Shown: positions 1 to 8,629, numbered from the stretch's first letter. The stretch: DNA of 16,556 nucleotides from Thermoguttaceae bacterium (GCA_017549085.1 JAFYVO010000442.1:1-16556), one strand, 5' to 3'. The notes: generated from the letters alone by a model not told the origin. Numbers and translations are program-made.

Positions 1-40
1 CCTCGCGTCGGCGGCGGGAAAACGGTCGCGACTTCGGCGA

Positions 41-3000
41 TTACGGTTCCGGTCGCGCGTTTTGGAAACCGGGACGGTCGGCGTCGGGACGCGTTTCGGC
101 GTCCGCTTTGCCGCGACGAATCGCCTTCAAGAGCGTTTGCCAAGTCGGGTCGTCTTTCGACTCGAAGACGTATTTCGGCGCCGCGCCGTCGTCGGTCGGT
201 TCGGTCGAGAGGCCGCGACCGCCCGCTTCCTTCGGCAGGTGCGCCGTCAAAAGCGCGCTGTTCTCCGGTCGCGTCAGGTTGATCCAACCGAAACGGCCCG
301 TCCAGTCGATGTTTTGCGCGTCGTAAACGCCTGGCAGGTCGCGGTTTCCGCCGAGGAGATTTTTGTGGCAGCTCGCGCACTTTTCGTCGTAAATCGGCTT
401 CAGCTCTTTCTCGAACCAATCGGCGCGCCCTGAACCGTCGAGCGGAGCCCAACGGTCGCGACGTCCGGCGGAGTCCGGGCGAGCGTGCGCGTAAGTCCCG
501 TGGTAAATCGCGTTCGAGTCGAGCCAAAAGTTAATTCGCGCCATCGACTCGGCGTCGACCTCCGTTTCGCAATGCTCCGGTTTGAAGTAATCGGGGAGGC
601 GGCTCGCGAGCGCCCCGGACGCGTACGGAACGCAAACGCCCGACGTCGTGTAAAGGAGCCAATAGAATTGCACTAACGGCTTCCCTAACGCGACTTGGTC
701 GGGCGGGAGCGAACCGTCGAACATGTCCGCTTGGCGATACGACCGACTGCGGCACGTCAGCGAATCGTACGACGCGCTGAAAAATCGGGTCGCGTCGCCG
801 CTCAAATCGCAACCGCCCGCCGGGTCCGCGCCCTCGTGACAGCGGACGCAGTAACGGTCCAAGACCGGTTGCGCCAAGCTCGGATAGTCGACGACGCCGG
901 CGTCGAGCGTCGCGTTCGTTCCGCTCTCAACGCGCGTTTTTTGCGCTTCGTACAAGAAGTTCGGCAAGATCGGAACGGACGGTTCGCGCTCCGCCGCTTT
1001 CGGTCGCCGATTCGCGGAGAGCGCCGCCGTCGGAATCGAATCGCGGTCTTCGTGGCAACCGACGCAACCGATCGACTCGCCCGGCATAAACTGAACCGCG
1101 CTCGTCATCCGCTGGATTTCGCGCCCCTCGGCGTCGAGCGCTTGGAAGTAAATTTCGCGCAGGGCCGGAACGTAAAAGTTCGCGCTCCCGTCTTCCTCGA
1201 CCGGAACGACGCCCCAACACCGCTTGGCGTAATAGGTCGCGACGCCCATCGACGGCGATTGGTCGAACGCGCGGTCGCGAAGTTCCTCCGTTTTGCGGAT
1301 TTGCTCCATAATGCGGAGCGACTTCACTTCGCCGCGCTTCACGTAAGGTTGCAGGCCTTCGTAAACGTCCGCCAACACGACTTGGCCGACCGGGTCGCCG
1401 TCGAGAAGATTCGTTCGCTCCGGAATCCCCCAATCGTCGGCGAGCGCCGCTTTAAACGCCGCGACGGTCGACCCTTGCGCTTCGATTCCGTCGGTGCGGC
1501 GCGGCGCCGGGGCGACTTCGTTCGCGGCGAGGTTCGGACGCAGTTTGACCTTCATTTCCGGGTCGACGATTCGGGACGCGGGCGTCGGCGGGGCCGGCGT
1601 TTCGAGGAGCGCGATCGGGCAAAAACAACCGAGTTCCGGCTCTTCCCAAAGGAGCCGCTTTTCGCCGTCGCAGTCGAGGAGCCAAATTCGGTACCGCTCG
1701 ATCTTGCCGTCGGACGCCGCGCCCAAGACGCTCGTCGCGTCGCCGAACGAGCAAAGCGCCCGGGTTTCGTCGAGCGGGAACGGGTCGCGGTAAGCGTATT
1801 CGCGGGACGTGTCTTGAACGACCGGAAATTCTTTCGTCCAGTAAACGAACCCTTCCCCGGCGGGCGCTTCGATTCCCGCGCTCCGGTCGACGACGCCGAT
1901 CGCGCCGTGCGGGTAGCCGTGGTGCGGCGTAAAGGTCGCGAGGACCTGCGACGACGAACCGTTCGGGAACGGGCGCGCTTGCAGAATCGACCCGAAATCG
2001 CGAATCGTGTTCCCGTAATAAAGTTGGTAAAGCGTCCCTTCCGGGTTTTGCGTCCAAAGGGATTGGCGGTACGTCAGGTCGCGGTCGATATATTCCCAAC
2101 GGGTGAAGAGGATTCGCCCGTCCGGGAGCGACTGCGGGTTGAAGTCGGACAGGGTGTTCATACTGACGCAACGGATATCGGTTCCGTCGGCGTTCATCGC
2201 GAAGAGGTTCGAGGCCGGGCCCGGTTGGCAGACGGTGCGACCGAAGCGTCGCGTCGAGACGAAGACGATTCGCCCGTCCGCCGCTTCCGTCGGGGAAACG
2301 TCGAAGAACGGGCCGTCGGTTAATTGGGTCAAGCCGGTTCCGTCGACGCCGATCTTCCAAATATTCCAAAATTCCGAGCCTTCCGGGCGATACGAGAAGT
2401 AAATCGTTTGCGCGTCGAACGATAGATTCATATCGTAAATCGAGCCGTTCGGGTCTTCGAAGATCGTCGTCGCGCCCGCTTCCAAGTCGGTCGGGTCGAC
2501 GCGGCGAATCGCGCAGCCGCGGCGGCGGGGCGTCGCTTGCCAAAGGTCGTTTCCGACCGAGTTGGCGCGGTTGAGCATTCCGCGAGCGACGTAAATAAAG
2601 GGCGGAACGTCTTCGAGCGCGAGGGTTTCCGGATATTCGGCCGTCGCGGTTTTCGGCGCCGCGAGCGCGACCGCTTGCCAATCGGCGTCGTCGAACGCTC
2701 CGTCGGCGTTTTCGAGCAGTTTAAGGCGGAGGTCGCCGTATTCGACGTCGTTTTGCCAAAGTCGAAACGCGAACGTTCCGGCGCGGAGCGGGTCGTTTTC
2801 CGGCAAGTTTTCGGCGCGGAAAGAACCCTTTTTCTCGCCGTCGAGGTAAACGTCGAACCCGGTTTCGTCGAACGCGACGCGGAGCCGGAACGGCGTTCCC
2901 TGGGGAATCGGCGTTTCGACCAGTTGAAGCCGGTTGTAATTTTTGCGGTGTTCCCCCAAGTTGAGGAGCCCGGCGCTCGGGTCGAAACCGATCTCGTATC

Positions 3001-3403
3001 CGTTGAACGCGTCCGCGCCGACGCCGGAATCGGAAATCTTGAAGCAGAGCCCGGAAAAACCCGCTTTCGCCTCCGAAAAACGAACCGAAAGCTCGATTTC
3101 GCCGCGTTTAGCCGTCGACCAAGCGGGATCGGCGAACGTCAGCCGCGAACCGGAGTCGCCGCGAGCGCAAACTCGGGCTTCGTCGACCTTCCAAGCGCCG
3201 CCAAACGCGTCGAAACCGTCGACCGCCCGCGTTTCCCCCGCCGGAACAAACGGAAGCGCCGCGATTCGAGCCCCCAACGTCGCCGCCGAATCGCTCGGCT
3301 CCGCGCCGAACGTCGTTCCCAACGCCGACGTCAGCGCCGCGACCAACGCCAACGCACCGCAAACCGCGCCAAACGTTCTTTTTGCTTGTCGATTCCTTTG
3401 CAT
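41..3403 (-). CDS. Secreted tri-haem c-type cytochrome with LamG-like and TolB/HzsA-like propeller domains
   Basis: 1120 aa, probably exported to the periplasm. Residues 1-34 form a Sec signal peptide: a basic start, a hydrophobic stretch at about 11-29, and likely cleavage near FGA|EP. Residues about 60-230 look like a concanavalin/LamG-type beta-sandwich (phrases such as FDVYLDGEKKG). Residues about 265-600 hold TolB-type propeller repeats (IGVDGTGLTQLTDG, MNADGTDIRCVS), resembling the middle domain of hydrazine synthase alpha and its many planctomycete relatives. Three haem c motifs follow: CVGCH at 780-784, CVRCH at 852-856 and CASCH at 1009-1013. This suggests a periplasmic electron-transfer or redox enzyme; the substrate is unknown. 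The ATG is supported by GGGAGG seven bases upstream and by a good promoter (3469-3497). It is transcribed alone, divergently from the efflux operon. No hydrazine synthase partner genes are present, so an anammox role is not supported. Domain calls come from motif reading only. Confidence 0.85.
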   Translation of the reverse strand: MQRNRQAKRTFGAVCGALALVAALTSALGTTFGAEPSDSAATLGARIAALPFVPAGETRAVDGFDAFGGAWKVDEARVCARGDSGSRLTFADPAWSTAKRGEIELSVRFSEAKAGFSGLCFKISDSGVGADAFNGYEIGFDPSAGLLNLGEHRKNYNRLQLVETPIPQGTPFRLRVAFDETGFDVYLDGEKKGSFRAENLPENDPLRAGTFAFRLWQNDVEYGDLRLKLLENADGAFDDADWQAVALAAPKTATAEYPETLALEDVPPFIYVARGMLNRANSVGNDLWQATPRRRGCAIRRVDPTDLEAGATTIFEDPNGSIYDMNLSFDAQTIYFSYRPEGSEFWNIWKIGVDGTGLTQLTDGPFFDVSPTEAADGRIVFVSTRRFGRTVCQPGPASNLFAMNADGTDIRCVSMNTLSDFNPQSLPDGRILFTRWEYIDRDLTYRQSLWTQNPEGTLYQLYYGNTIRDFGSILQARPFPNGSSSQVLATFTPHHGYPHGAIGVVDRSAGIEAPAGEGFVYWTKEFPVVQDTSREYAYRDPFPLDETRALCSFGDATSVLGAASDGKIERYRIWLLDCDGEKRLLWEEPELGCFCPIALLETPAPPTPASRIVDPEMKVKLRPNLAANEVAPAPRRTDGIEAQGSTVAAFKAALADDWGIPERTNLLDGDPVGQVVLADVYEGLQPYVKRGEVKSLRIMEQIRKTEELRDRAFDQSPSMGVATYYAKRCWGVVPVEEDGSANFYVPALREIYFQALDAEGREIQRMTSAVQFMPGESIGCVGCHEDRDSIPTAALSANRRPKAAEREPSVPILPNFLYEAQKTRVESGTNATLDAGVVDYPSLAQPVLDRYCVRCHEGADPAGGCDLSGDATRFFSASYDSLTCRSRSYRQADMFDGSLPPDQVALGKPLVQFYWLLYTTSGVCVPYASGALASRLPDYFKPEHCETEVDAESMARINFWLDSNAIYHGTYAHARPDSAGRRDRWAPLDGSGRADWFEKELKPIYDEKCASCHKNLLGGNRDLPGVYDAQNIDWTGRFGWINLTRPENSALLTAHLPKEAGGRGLSTEPTDDGAAPKYVFESKDDPTWQTLLKAIRRGKADAETRPDADRPGFQNARPEP

Positions 3404-3468
3404 CGTCGCACCTCCCGCTCTTTATCGTTTTTCTTTTCCAAACGCCGCGCCGTCCGCGCCTTGCGTCC

Positions 3469-3497
3469 ATTATAAACGACGACGCTCGAAAAATCAA
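3469..3497 (-). promoter_or_regulatory. Sigma70-like promoter of the tri-haem cytochrome gene
   Basis: On the minus strand, TTGATT (3497-3492) is followed after 17 bp by a perfect TATAAT (3474-3469). The predicted transcript starts near 3462, giving a leader of about 60 nt to the ATG at 3403. Spacing and -10 match are ideal; no experimental support. Confidence 0.65.
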
Positions 3498-3533
3498 CCG
3501 CGCGCCCGACGAATCGCAGATTAACGAAAAATC

Positions 3534-3552
3534 CTTTTTTTCCGCAAAAAAG
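3534..3552. repeat. A/T-rich inverted repeat beside the efflux promoter
   Basis: CTTTTTT (3534-3540) and AAAAAAG (3546-3552) are exact inverted copies around the five-base spacer TCCGC. The repeat ends two bases before the -35 box of the efflux promoter and lies between the two divergent promoters. It could be an operator, an UP-element-like A/T tract, or chance in a run of A and T. Confidence 0.35.
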
Positions 3553-3554
3553 AT

Positions 3555-3583
3555 TTGACGCGGCGACAAAGTTTTGTTAAACT
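3555..3583 (+). promoter_or_regulatory. Probable promoter of the RND efflux operon
   Basis: TTGACG (3555-3560), a 17-bp spacer and TAAACT (3578-3583) fit a sigma70-type promoter, with a moderate -10. The predicted start near 3590 gives a leader of about 170 nt. The first 11 bases, TTGACGCGGCG, are identical to those at the uvrB -35 region. Confidence 0.5.
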
Positions 3584-3633
3584 GGATAAGATTAGCGTTT
3601 CGCCGCGCTCCCTTGCGACCGGTCGACGCTTTA

Positions 3634-3679
3634 ATTTTCCCCGAAACCGTCGGCGCTTTCCCCCTTAGATTTTCCCCGA
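3634..3679 (+). repeat. Direct repeat of ATTTTCCCCGA in the efflux leader
   Basis: The 11-bp sequence ATTTTCCCCGA occurs at 3634-3644 and again at 3669-3679, 35 bp apart start to start, with another C run (TTTCCCCC) between them. All lie in the untranslated leader of the efflux adaptor. Function unknown; see the similar C-rich tracts around the gene at 8687. Confidence 0.5.
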
Positions 3680-3763
3680 CGACTCGCGACGCGTTCCCGT
3701 TCCGCGTTCGCCGTCCGGTTTCCATTTTCCGCCCTTATTCACCGTCCGTTAAGGAGTTTCCCA

Positions 3764-5206
3764 ATGTCGCGTTGTTTTTCGACGCTCGCCCTTTGCGCGC
3801 TTCTCGCCTTTGTCGCAAGCGGTTGCGATTTGTTAAACGCTAAAAAAAATGAATCCGGGGACAAACCGAAAGAAACGCTGAAGGTTTCCGTCGTTCAACC
3901 GACAACGCGCCCAATTCAAGATTTTGAAGAAGTCAACGGCCGAACGGCGGCGGTCGATTCGGTCGACGTTCGCGCGCAAGTTTCCGGCTACCTCCAAGAA
4001 ATTTGCTTCCAACCGGGCGAAAACGTCAAAGCGGGCGACGTTCTTTTCAAACTCGACGACGCCGTGTACGCGGCGGTCGTCGCGCAACGTCAAGCGGACG
4101 TCGAACGTTGCGCGGCGGACGTGAAAAGCCGCGAAGCCGCGATCGCTTCGCAAACCGCCGACCGCGACCAAGCCCTCCTCGACTGGAACCGCCAAAAAGA
4201 ATTGAACGCGAAAAACGCGACGTCGAAACAATCGCTCGAACTCGCCGAAACCGCGTTCAACCGTTCGCAAGCCGGACTCGTCGCGGCGCAAGCGGAACTC
4301 TCCGCCGCGCAAGCGGAACTTCAAGCGGCGCAAGCGAACCTCGACCGCGCGAAAATCGACCTCGATTACGCGACGATTAAATCCCCGATCGACGGCGTCG
4401 TCAGCCGCGAACAAATCACCGTCGGGAACCTCGTCGAAAACGGTTCGACGCTGTTGACGAGCGTCGTTAAAGTCGACCCGCTTTACGTCTTCTTCGACGT
4501 CGACGAACGAACGCTCGGGCCCTTCCGCCTCAACGTTCTTCCGAACCTCCAAAAAGCGCAAAAAGACAAAGACGCCGGGCTCTTCGACGTTAAATTCGCC
4601 GTCGGCGACGAACCGTTCGAACGCGTCGCGACCGTCAAATTCAACGAACCGCGCCTTAACGAAACGACCGGAACGCTCGAGTTCCGCGCCGAAACCCCCA
4701 ACGAGCCGAACGCCAACGGAACCCGCAACCTCCTGCCGGGCGCCCGCCTTCGCGTCCTCTTCCCGACGAGCCTCCCGTACGACGCGCCGGTCGTCCCGGA
4801 AGAAGCGATTATGACCGACCAAAACGTCAAATACGTTTTCACCGTCGACGCGGAAAACAAAGCCGTTTACACGCCGATCAAGCTGGGCAAACTCGAAGAC
4901 GACAATATGCGCGTCGTCCTCGCCGGACTCGAACCGGGCGCCCGCGTTATCGTCGACCAACTCCTCAAAGTTCGCGACGGCGCGCCGGTCGAAGCGACCG
5001 TCGTCGAAAACCGCTCGACGACGATGGTCGTCCGCGAAGACGGAACCTTTTACCCGAACGACGGCGGCGCCCCCTACCAAGACGAACTCGCGACGACGCC
5101 CTTCGTCGGCGAAGGGAAAGAGGCGCCCGCCGAAATCGCGGAACCCGCTCCGATCGAAAACGCCGCCCCGCAAAGCGCGTCCGAAACGCCGCGACCGCAA
5201 AACTAA
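3764..5206 (+). CDS. RND efflux periplasmic adaptor (membrane-fusion lipoprotein, AcrA/MexA type)
   Basis: 480 aa; links an inner-membrane RND pump to an outer-membrane channel. The signal peptide ends at VASGC, with lipidated Cys21 followed by Asp22; Asp at +2 is the inner-membrane retention signal in enterobacteria and is also seen in AcrA. The order of regions is family-typical: first lipoyl half about 66-100, alpha-helical coiled-coil hairpin about 100-200 with AQAEL-type internal repeats, second lipoyl half with TIKSPIDGVVS (204-214), beta-barrel about 237-335, and membrane-proximal domain about 336-415. Residues about 420-480 are an extra acidic, Pro/Ala-rich tail of low complexity not usual in AcrA. 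The start is set by AAGGAG (3751-3756) seven bases upstream of ATG. The pump gene follows after 92 bp, so the two form an operon. Substrates cannot be told from sequence. Confidence 0.93.
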   Translation: MSRCFSTLALCALLAFVASGCDLLNAKKNESGDKPKETLKVSVVQPTTRPIQDFEEVNGRTAAVDSVDVRAQVSGYLQEICFQPGENVKAGDVLFKLDDAVYAAVVAQRQADVERCAADVKSREAAIASQTADRDQALLDWNRQKELNAKNATSKQSLELAETAFNRSQAGLVAAQAELSAAQAELQAAQANLDRAKIDLDYATIKSPIDGVVSREQITVGNLVENGSTLLTSVVKVDPLYVFFDVDERTLGPFRLNVLPNLQKAQKDKDAGLFDVKFAVGDEPFERVATVKFNEPRLNETTGTLEFRAETPNEPNANGTRNLLPGARLRVLFPTSLPYDAPVVPEEAIMTDQNVKYVFTVDAENKAVYTPIKLGKLEDDNMRVVLAGLEPGARVIVDQLLKVRDGAPVEATVVENRSTTMVVREDGTFYPNDGGAPYQDELATTPFVGEGKEAPAEIAEPAPIENAAPQSASETPRPQN

Positions 5207-5298
5207 CGCGGTTTCCGTTTCGGCTTCCCTTCCTTATTCCTCCAAGACGAACGCCCTTTTCCCAACGACGTTTCGTCGCAACATAAAGGAACATTACG

Positions 5299-8200
5299 TT
5301 GGCGCGCTTTTTTACCGACCGACCAATTTTCGCGAGCGTTCTGTCGATCTTGATCGTCTTGATCGGCTCCATCGCTTATTTTTCCCTCCCGGTGGCGCAG
5401 TACCCGAACGTCGCGCCGCCGATGATTCACGTTAGCGCAAGCTATTCCGGCGCGAACGCCAAAGCGGTCGCCGAATCGGTCGCGACGCAGATCGAAGACC
5501 AAGTCAACGGCGTCGAAGGGATGCTCTATATGGAGTCGACCAGTTCCAACGACGGCCGAATGGGGCTTTCCGTCGCGTTCGAACCGGGGACCGACCTCGA
5601 CGACGCGCTCGTTCTCGTTCAAAACCGCGTTTCGCTGGCGACGTCGAAATTGCCCGAACAGGTGAAGCGCGTCGGCGTTACCGTCCGCAAACGTTCGCCG
5701 TCGTTGTTGATGATGATCAACTTCGTCTCGCCCGGGAACAAATACGACCAAGTTTACCTCAGCAATTACGTTTCGCTCCGCGTTCGCGACGCGATCTCCC
5801 GCGTTTACGGCGTCGGCGACATTTCGATCTGGGGCGAAAAGGCGTACAGCCTCCGCGTTTGGCTCGACCCCGCCAAGATGCGCGCTCGCAGTCTGAACGC
5901 TTCCGACGTCGTGAAGGCGATTCAAGAGCAAAACCAACTCGTCGCGACCGGCTCGCTCGGCGAACCGCCGATGGACGAACCGATCGTCTTCCAACGCCCG
6001 TTCGACCTCGAAGGGCGCCTTTCCCCGGACGAAAACGGCAAAGCGTTCGAAGATATCGTCGTTCAAACCGACGAAACGGGCCGCGTTACGTTGCTAAAAG
6101 ACGTCGCCCGCGTCGAGTTAAGCGCGCTTAGCACGAACGTTACCAGCTCCTTCGACGGGCTCCCGACCGTTACCCTCTCGATCAACCAGCTTCCGGACGC
6201 GAACGCGGTCGAAACGTCCGAACGGGTGCGCGCTCGCTTGGCCGAACTCGCGAAAGAGTTCCCGGACGGTATCGACTACGTCGTCGCGTACGATACGACG
6301 CCGTTCGTTAAGTCGTCGATCGAAGCGGTGCAACACACGTTGATCGAAGCGATTATTTTGGTCGGATTGGTCGTCGTGTTGTTCCTTCAAAGTTGGCGCG
6401 CGGCGCTGATTCCGCTCTTGGCGGCGCCGATTTCGTTGATCGGGACGTTCATCGCGATGAGCGCGCTCGGGTTCAGTTTGAACAACCTTTCGCTCTTTGG
6501 GCTCGTTTTGGCGATCGGTATCGTCGTCGACGACGCGATCGTCGTCGTCGAGAACGTCGAGCGACACATTCACGACGGTCTTTCCGCTCGCGAAGCGACT
6601 TATAAAGCGATGAGCGAAGTTTCCGGCGCGCTCGTCGCGATCGCGTTGGTCTTGGCGTCGGTCTTTATTCCGGCGGCTTGCGTTCCGGGCGCGGTCGGGA
6701 TGTTTTACCGCGAATTCGCGCTGACGATCGCCGTTTCGACGTTGATCTCCTGCTTCGTTTCGCTGACGCTGAGCCCGGCTCTTTGCGCGTCGATGTTGCA
6801 AGGCAAGGGCGCGCGGCGCGACCCGTTGACTTGGTTGATCGACGTTTGCTTCGGTTGGTTCTTCAAGCTCTTCAACGTCGTTTTCGACGCGTCGACGGCG
6901 GTTTACGTCGGCGTCGTCCGCTATATGTTGCGGTTAAGCCTTATCGTTTTAATCGTTTACGGCGGGCTCCTTTACTTGACGGCGGAAACGTTCCGGACGA
7001 CGCCGACCGGTTTCATCCCGGTGCAAGACAAGGGCGTTATGCGCGGCGCTTGCGAACTTCCGGACTCCGCGTCGTTGTTCCGCACTCGCGAGATGATGCG
7101 CAAGGCGTACAAAATGGCGCTCGACACGCCCGGCGTCGCGCACGTCATCGGCACCGAGGGGCGCAGTTCGCTCGTCGACTCCGCCGCGTCGAACGTCGGT
7201 TCGTTCAACTTCGTTCTCGAACCGTTTGAAGAGCGCGCGGCCAAGGGGCTCACCGACGTCGTTATTAAACAAGAGTTGGAGAAAAAGTTCGCGACGCTGA
7301 CCGAAGGGAAATGTTACGTCTTCCGCGCGGCGCCGGTCGACGGCGTCGGGCTCGGCGGTTTGAAGGTTCAGCTGCAGTACAAGGGCGGCTCGTCCGATTA
7401 CTCGACGCTGCAAGAAGTCGGCGACAACGTCGTTTACGTCGCGTCCCAAATGGCCGAATTTAACTCGTTGAAGAACGCCTTCCGCGGTTCCGTTCCGCAA
7501 GTTTTCCTCGACGTCGACCGCAACAAAGCGAAGGCGATGAACGTTTCGCTCGACGACGCGTTCGAGACGATCAACATTTACTTCGGTTCGCGCTACGTCA
7601 ACGACATTACGTTCCTGAACCGCACGTTCCAAGTGAAAGTTCAAGGCGATTCGCAGTACCGCGACGAACCGGAGGACGTTTACCGCGTCTTCGTTCGCAA
7701 CAATTTCGGCGAAATGACGCCGCTCGGCTCCTTCGTTACCGCGAAAGACTCGACCGGGCCGCTGGCGATCAAACGCTTCAACATGTTCCCGTCGTCGGCG
7801 CTGAACTTCCAAGTCAACGAAGGCGTCAGCTCCGGGCAAGCGATTAAAGCGATGGAAAACCTCCTCGACGAAACGCTTCCGGATACCGTCGGATACGAAT
7901 GGACGGAACTCGCGCTTCTCGAAAAGCGCGCCGGGAACACCGCGATTTACGTCTTCGGTCTCTCCGTTTTACTCGTATTCCTTTTGTTAGCGGCTCTTTA
8001 CGAGAGCTGGTCGCTTCCGTTCGCGATCGTGTTGGTCGTCCCGATGTGTTTGCTCTGCTCGCTCGTCGGCGTCAACATCGCGAAACTCGATATGAACGTC
8101 TTTACGCAGATCGGCTTCTTCGTCTTGATCGGCTTGGCGAGCAAAAACGCGATTTTGATCGTCGAGTTCGCCAAAGACGCGCAAGTGAAAGAAGGGAAAT

Positions 8201-8499
8201 CCGGTTTCGCCGCGACGTTGGAAGCCTGCCGTTTGCGTTTGCGTCCGATCATTATGACGTCGCTGGCGTTCATTTTGGGCGTCGTTCCGTTGATGACCGG
8301 AACCGGCGCGGGTCGCGAAATGCGCTTCACGCTCGGCGTCGCGGTCTTCTCCGGGATGCTCGGCGTTACGATCTTCGGGATCTTCCTGACGCCGGTCTTC
8401 TATTACGTTATGCAGAAGTTCTCGCGTCAAACCCGCCGCGCCGAGGCGAAGCGCCGCGACGCGTTGAAAGCGAAAAAAGCGTCGAACGGAGCCGCGTAA
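5299..8499 (+). CDS. RND multidrug efflux permease, HAE-1 family (AcrB/MexB type)
   Basis: 1066 aa (AcrB is 1049); a proton-driven inner-membrane pump that should work as a trimer with the adaptor encoded just upstream. The N-terminus MARFFTDRPIFASVLSI is the classic family start with the first membrane helix (about 9-29). Further helices cluster at about 340-500, 540-560 and 870-1040, separated by two large periplasmic loops. The proton-relay residues are present: Asp411-Asp412 in GIVVDDAIVVVENV (AcrB D407/D408) and Lys949 in SKNAILIVEFAKD (AcrB K940), so the pump should be active. The start codon is TTG, chosen because translation from it gives the full family N-terminus and because AAAGGA (5285-5290) lies eight bases before it. 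The C-terminus is a short basic tail. No TolC-like channel is encoded in the window, so an outer-membrane partner must come from elsewhere. Confidence 0.96.
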   Translation: MARFFTDRPIFASVLSILIVLIGSIAYFSLPVAQYPNVAPPMIHVSASYSGANAKAVAESVATQIEDQVNGVEGMLYMESTSSNDGRMGLSVAFEPGTDLDDALVLVQNRVSLATSKLPEQVKRVGVTVRKRSPSLLMMINFVSPGNKYDQVYLSNYVSLRVRDAISRVYGVGDISIWGEKAYSLRVWLDPAKMRARSLNASDVVKAIQEQNQLVATGSLGEPPMDEPIVFQRPFDLEGRLSPDENGKAFEDIVVQTDETGRVTLLKDVARVELSALSTNVTSSFDGLPTVTLSINQLPDANAVETSERVRARLAELAKEFPDGIDYVVAYDTTPFVKSSIEAVQHTLIEAIILVGLVVVLFLQSWRAALIPLLAAPISLIGTFIAMSALGFSLNNLSLFGLVLAIGIVVDDAIVVVENVERHIHDGLSAREATYKAMSEVSGALVAIALVLASVFIPAACVPGAVGMFYREFALTIAVSTLISCFVSLTLSPALCASMLQGKGARRDPLTWLIDVCFGWFFKLFNVVFDASTAVYVGVVRYMLRLSLIVLIVYGGLLYLTAETFRTTPTGFIPVQDKGVMRGACELPDSASLFRTREMMRKAYKMALDTPGVAHVIGTEGRSSLVDSAASNVGSFNFVLEPFEERAAKGLTDVVIKQELEKKFATLTEGKCYVFRAAPVDGVGLGGLKVQLQYKGGSSDYSTLQEVGDNVVYVASQMAEFNSLKNAFRGSVPQVFLDVDRNKAKAMNVSLDDAFETINIYFGSRYVNDITFLNRTFQVKVQGDSQYRDEPEDVYRVFVRNNFGEMTPLGSFVTAKDSTGPLAIKRFNMFPSSALNFQVNEGVSSGQAIKAMENLLDETLPDTVGYEWTELALLEKRAGNTAIYVFGLSVLLVFLLLAALYESWSLPFAIVLVVPMCLLCSLVGVNIAKLDMNVFTQIGFFVLIGLASKNAILIVEFAKDAQVKEGKSGFAATLEACRLRLRPIIMTSLAFILGVVPLMTGTGAGREMRFTLGVAVFSGMLGVTIFGIFLTPVFYYVMQKFSRQTRRAEAKRRDALKAKKASNGAA

Positions 8500-8552
8500 A
8501 AACCGGCGTTTCGACGAGAAAAAGCGACGCGCGCCGACTTTTAGCCGTTTCG

Positions 8553-8568
8553 GCGCTTGTCGAAGCGC
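8553..8568. repeat. Perfect hairpin overlapping the -35 box of the dehydrogenase promoter
   Basis: GCGCTT (8553-8558), loop GTCG and AAGCGC (8563-8568) form an exact 6-bp stem. An outer inverted pair, CGACGCG (8525-8531) and CGCGTCG (8571-8577), brackets it. No T run follows, so it is a poor terminator for the efflux operon; a repressor operator is an alternative. Confidence 0.4.
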
Positions 8569-8585
8569 GCCGCGTCGGGTAAAAT
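8557..8585 (+). promoter_or_regulatory. Probable promoter of the FAD/Fe-S dehydrogenase gene
   Basis: TTGTCG (8557-8562), a 17-bp spacer and TAAAAT (8580-8585) fit a sigma70-type promoter. The transcript would start near 8592 and have a leader of about 95 nt that includes the C-rich tract at 8630-8662. Confidence 0.5.
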
Positions 8586-8629
8586 AAGGGAGGCGTTCCG
8601 CGCCGTCGACGTTTCGGCGGTTGGAGCGC

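Larger units (their letters stand above)
3404..3763. other. Divergent intergenic region between the tri-haem gene and the efflux operon
   Basis: This 360-bp stretch holds no convincing gene. It contains a minus-strand promoter for the tri-haem gene (3469-3497), an A/T-rich inverted repeat (3534-3552), a plus-strand promoter (3555-3583) and a leader of about 170 nt before the adaptor start. The leader is pyrimidine-rich and carries the 11-bp sequence ATTTTCCCCGA twice (3634-3644 and 3669-3679). Reading frames that cross the region lack ribosome sites and recognisable protein features. Confidence 0.7.

Noticed and set aside
695..2323. 542-codon open frame on the plus strand opposite the tri-haem gene
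   Set aside because: The translation is Arg/Val-rich with no recognisable domain, and the opposite strand has a clear signal peptide, propeller repeats and haem motifs. It is an antisense shadow.
41..3403. Hydrazine synthase alpha subunit, implying an anammox bacterium
   Set aside because: There are three haem motifs where HzsA has two, an extra N-terminal sandwich domain, and no hzsB/hzsC-like neighbours. HzsA-like propellers are widespread in non-anammox planctomycetes.
3833..5200. 455-codon open frame on the minus strand opposite the efflux adaptor
   Set aside because: The sense strand encodes a complete, family-typical adaptor; the antisense translation is low complexity and follows from codon bias.
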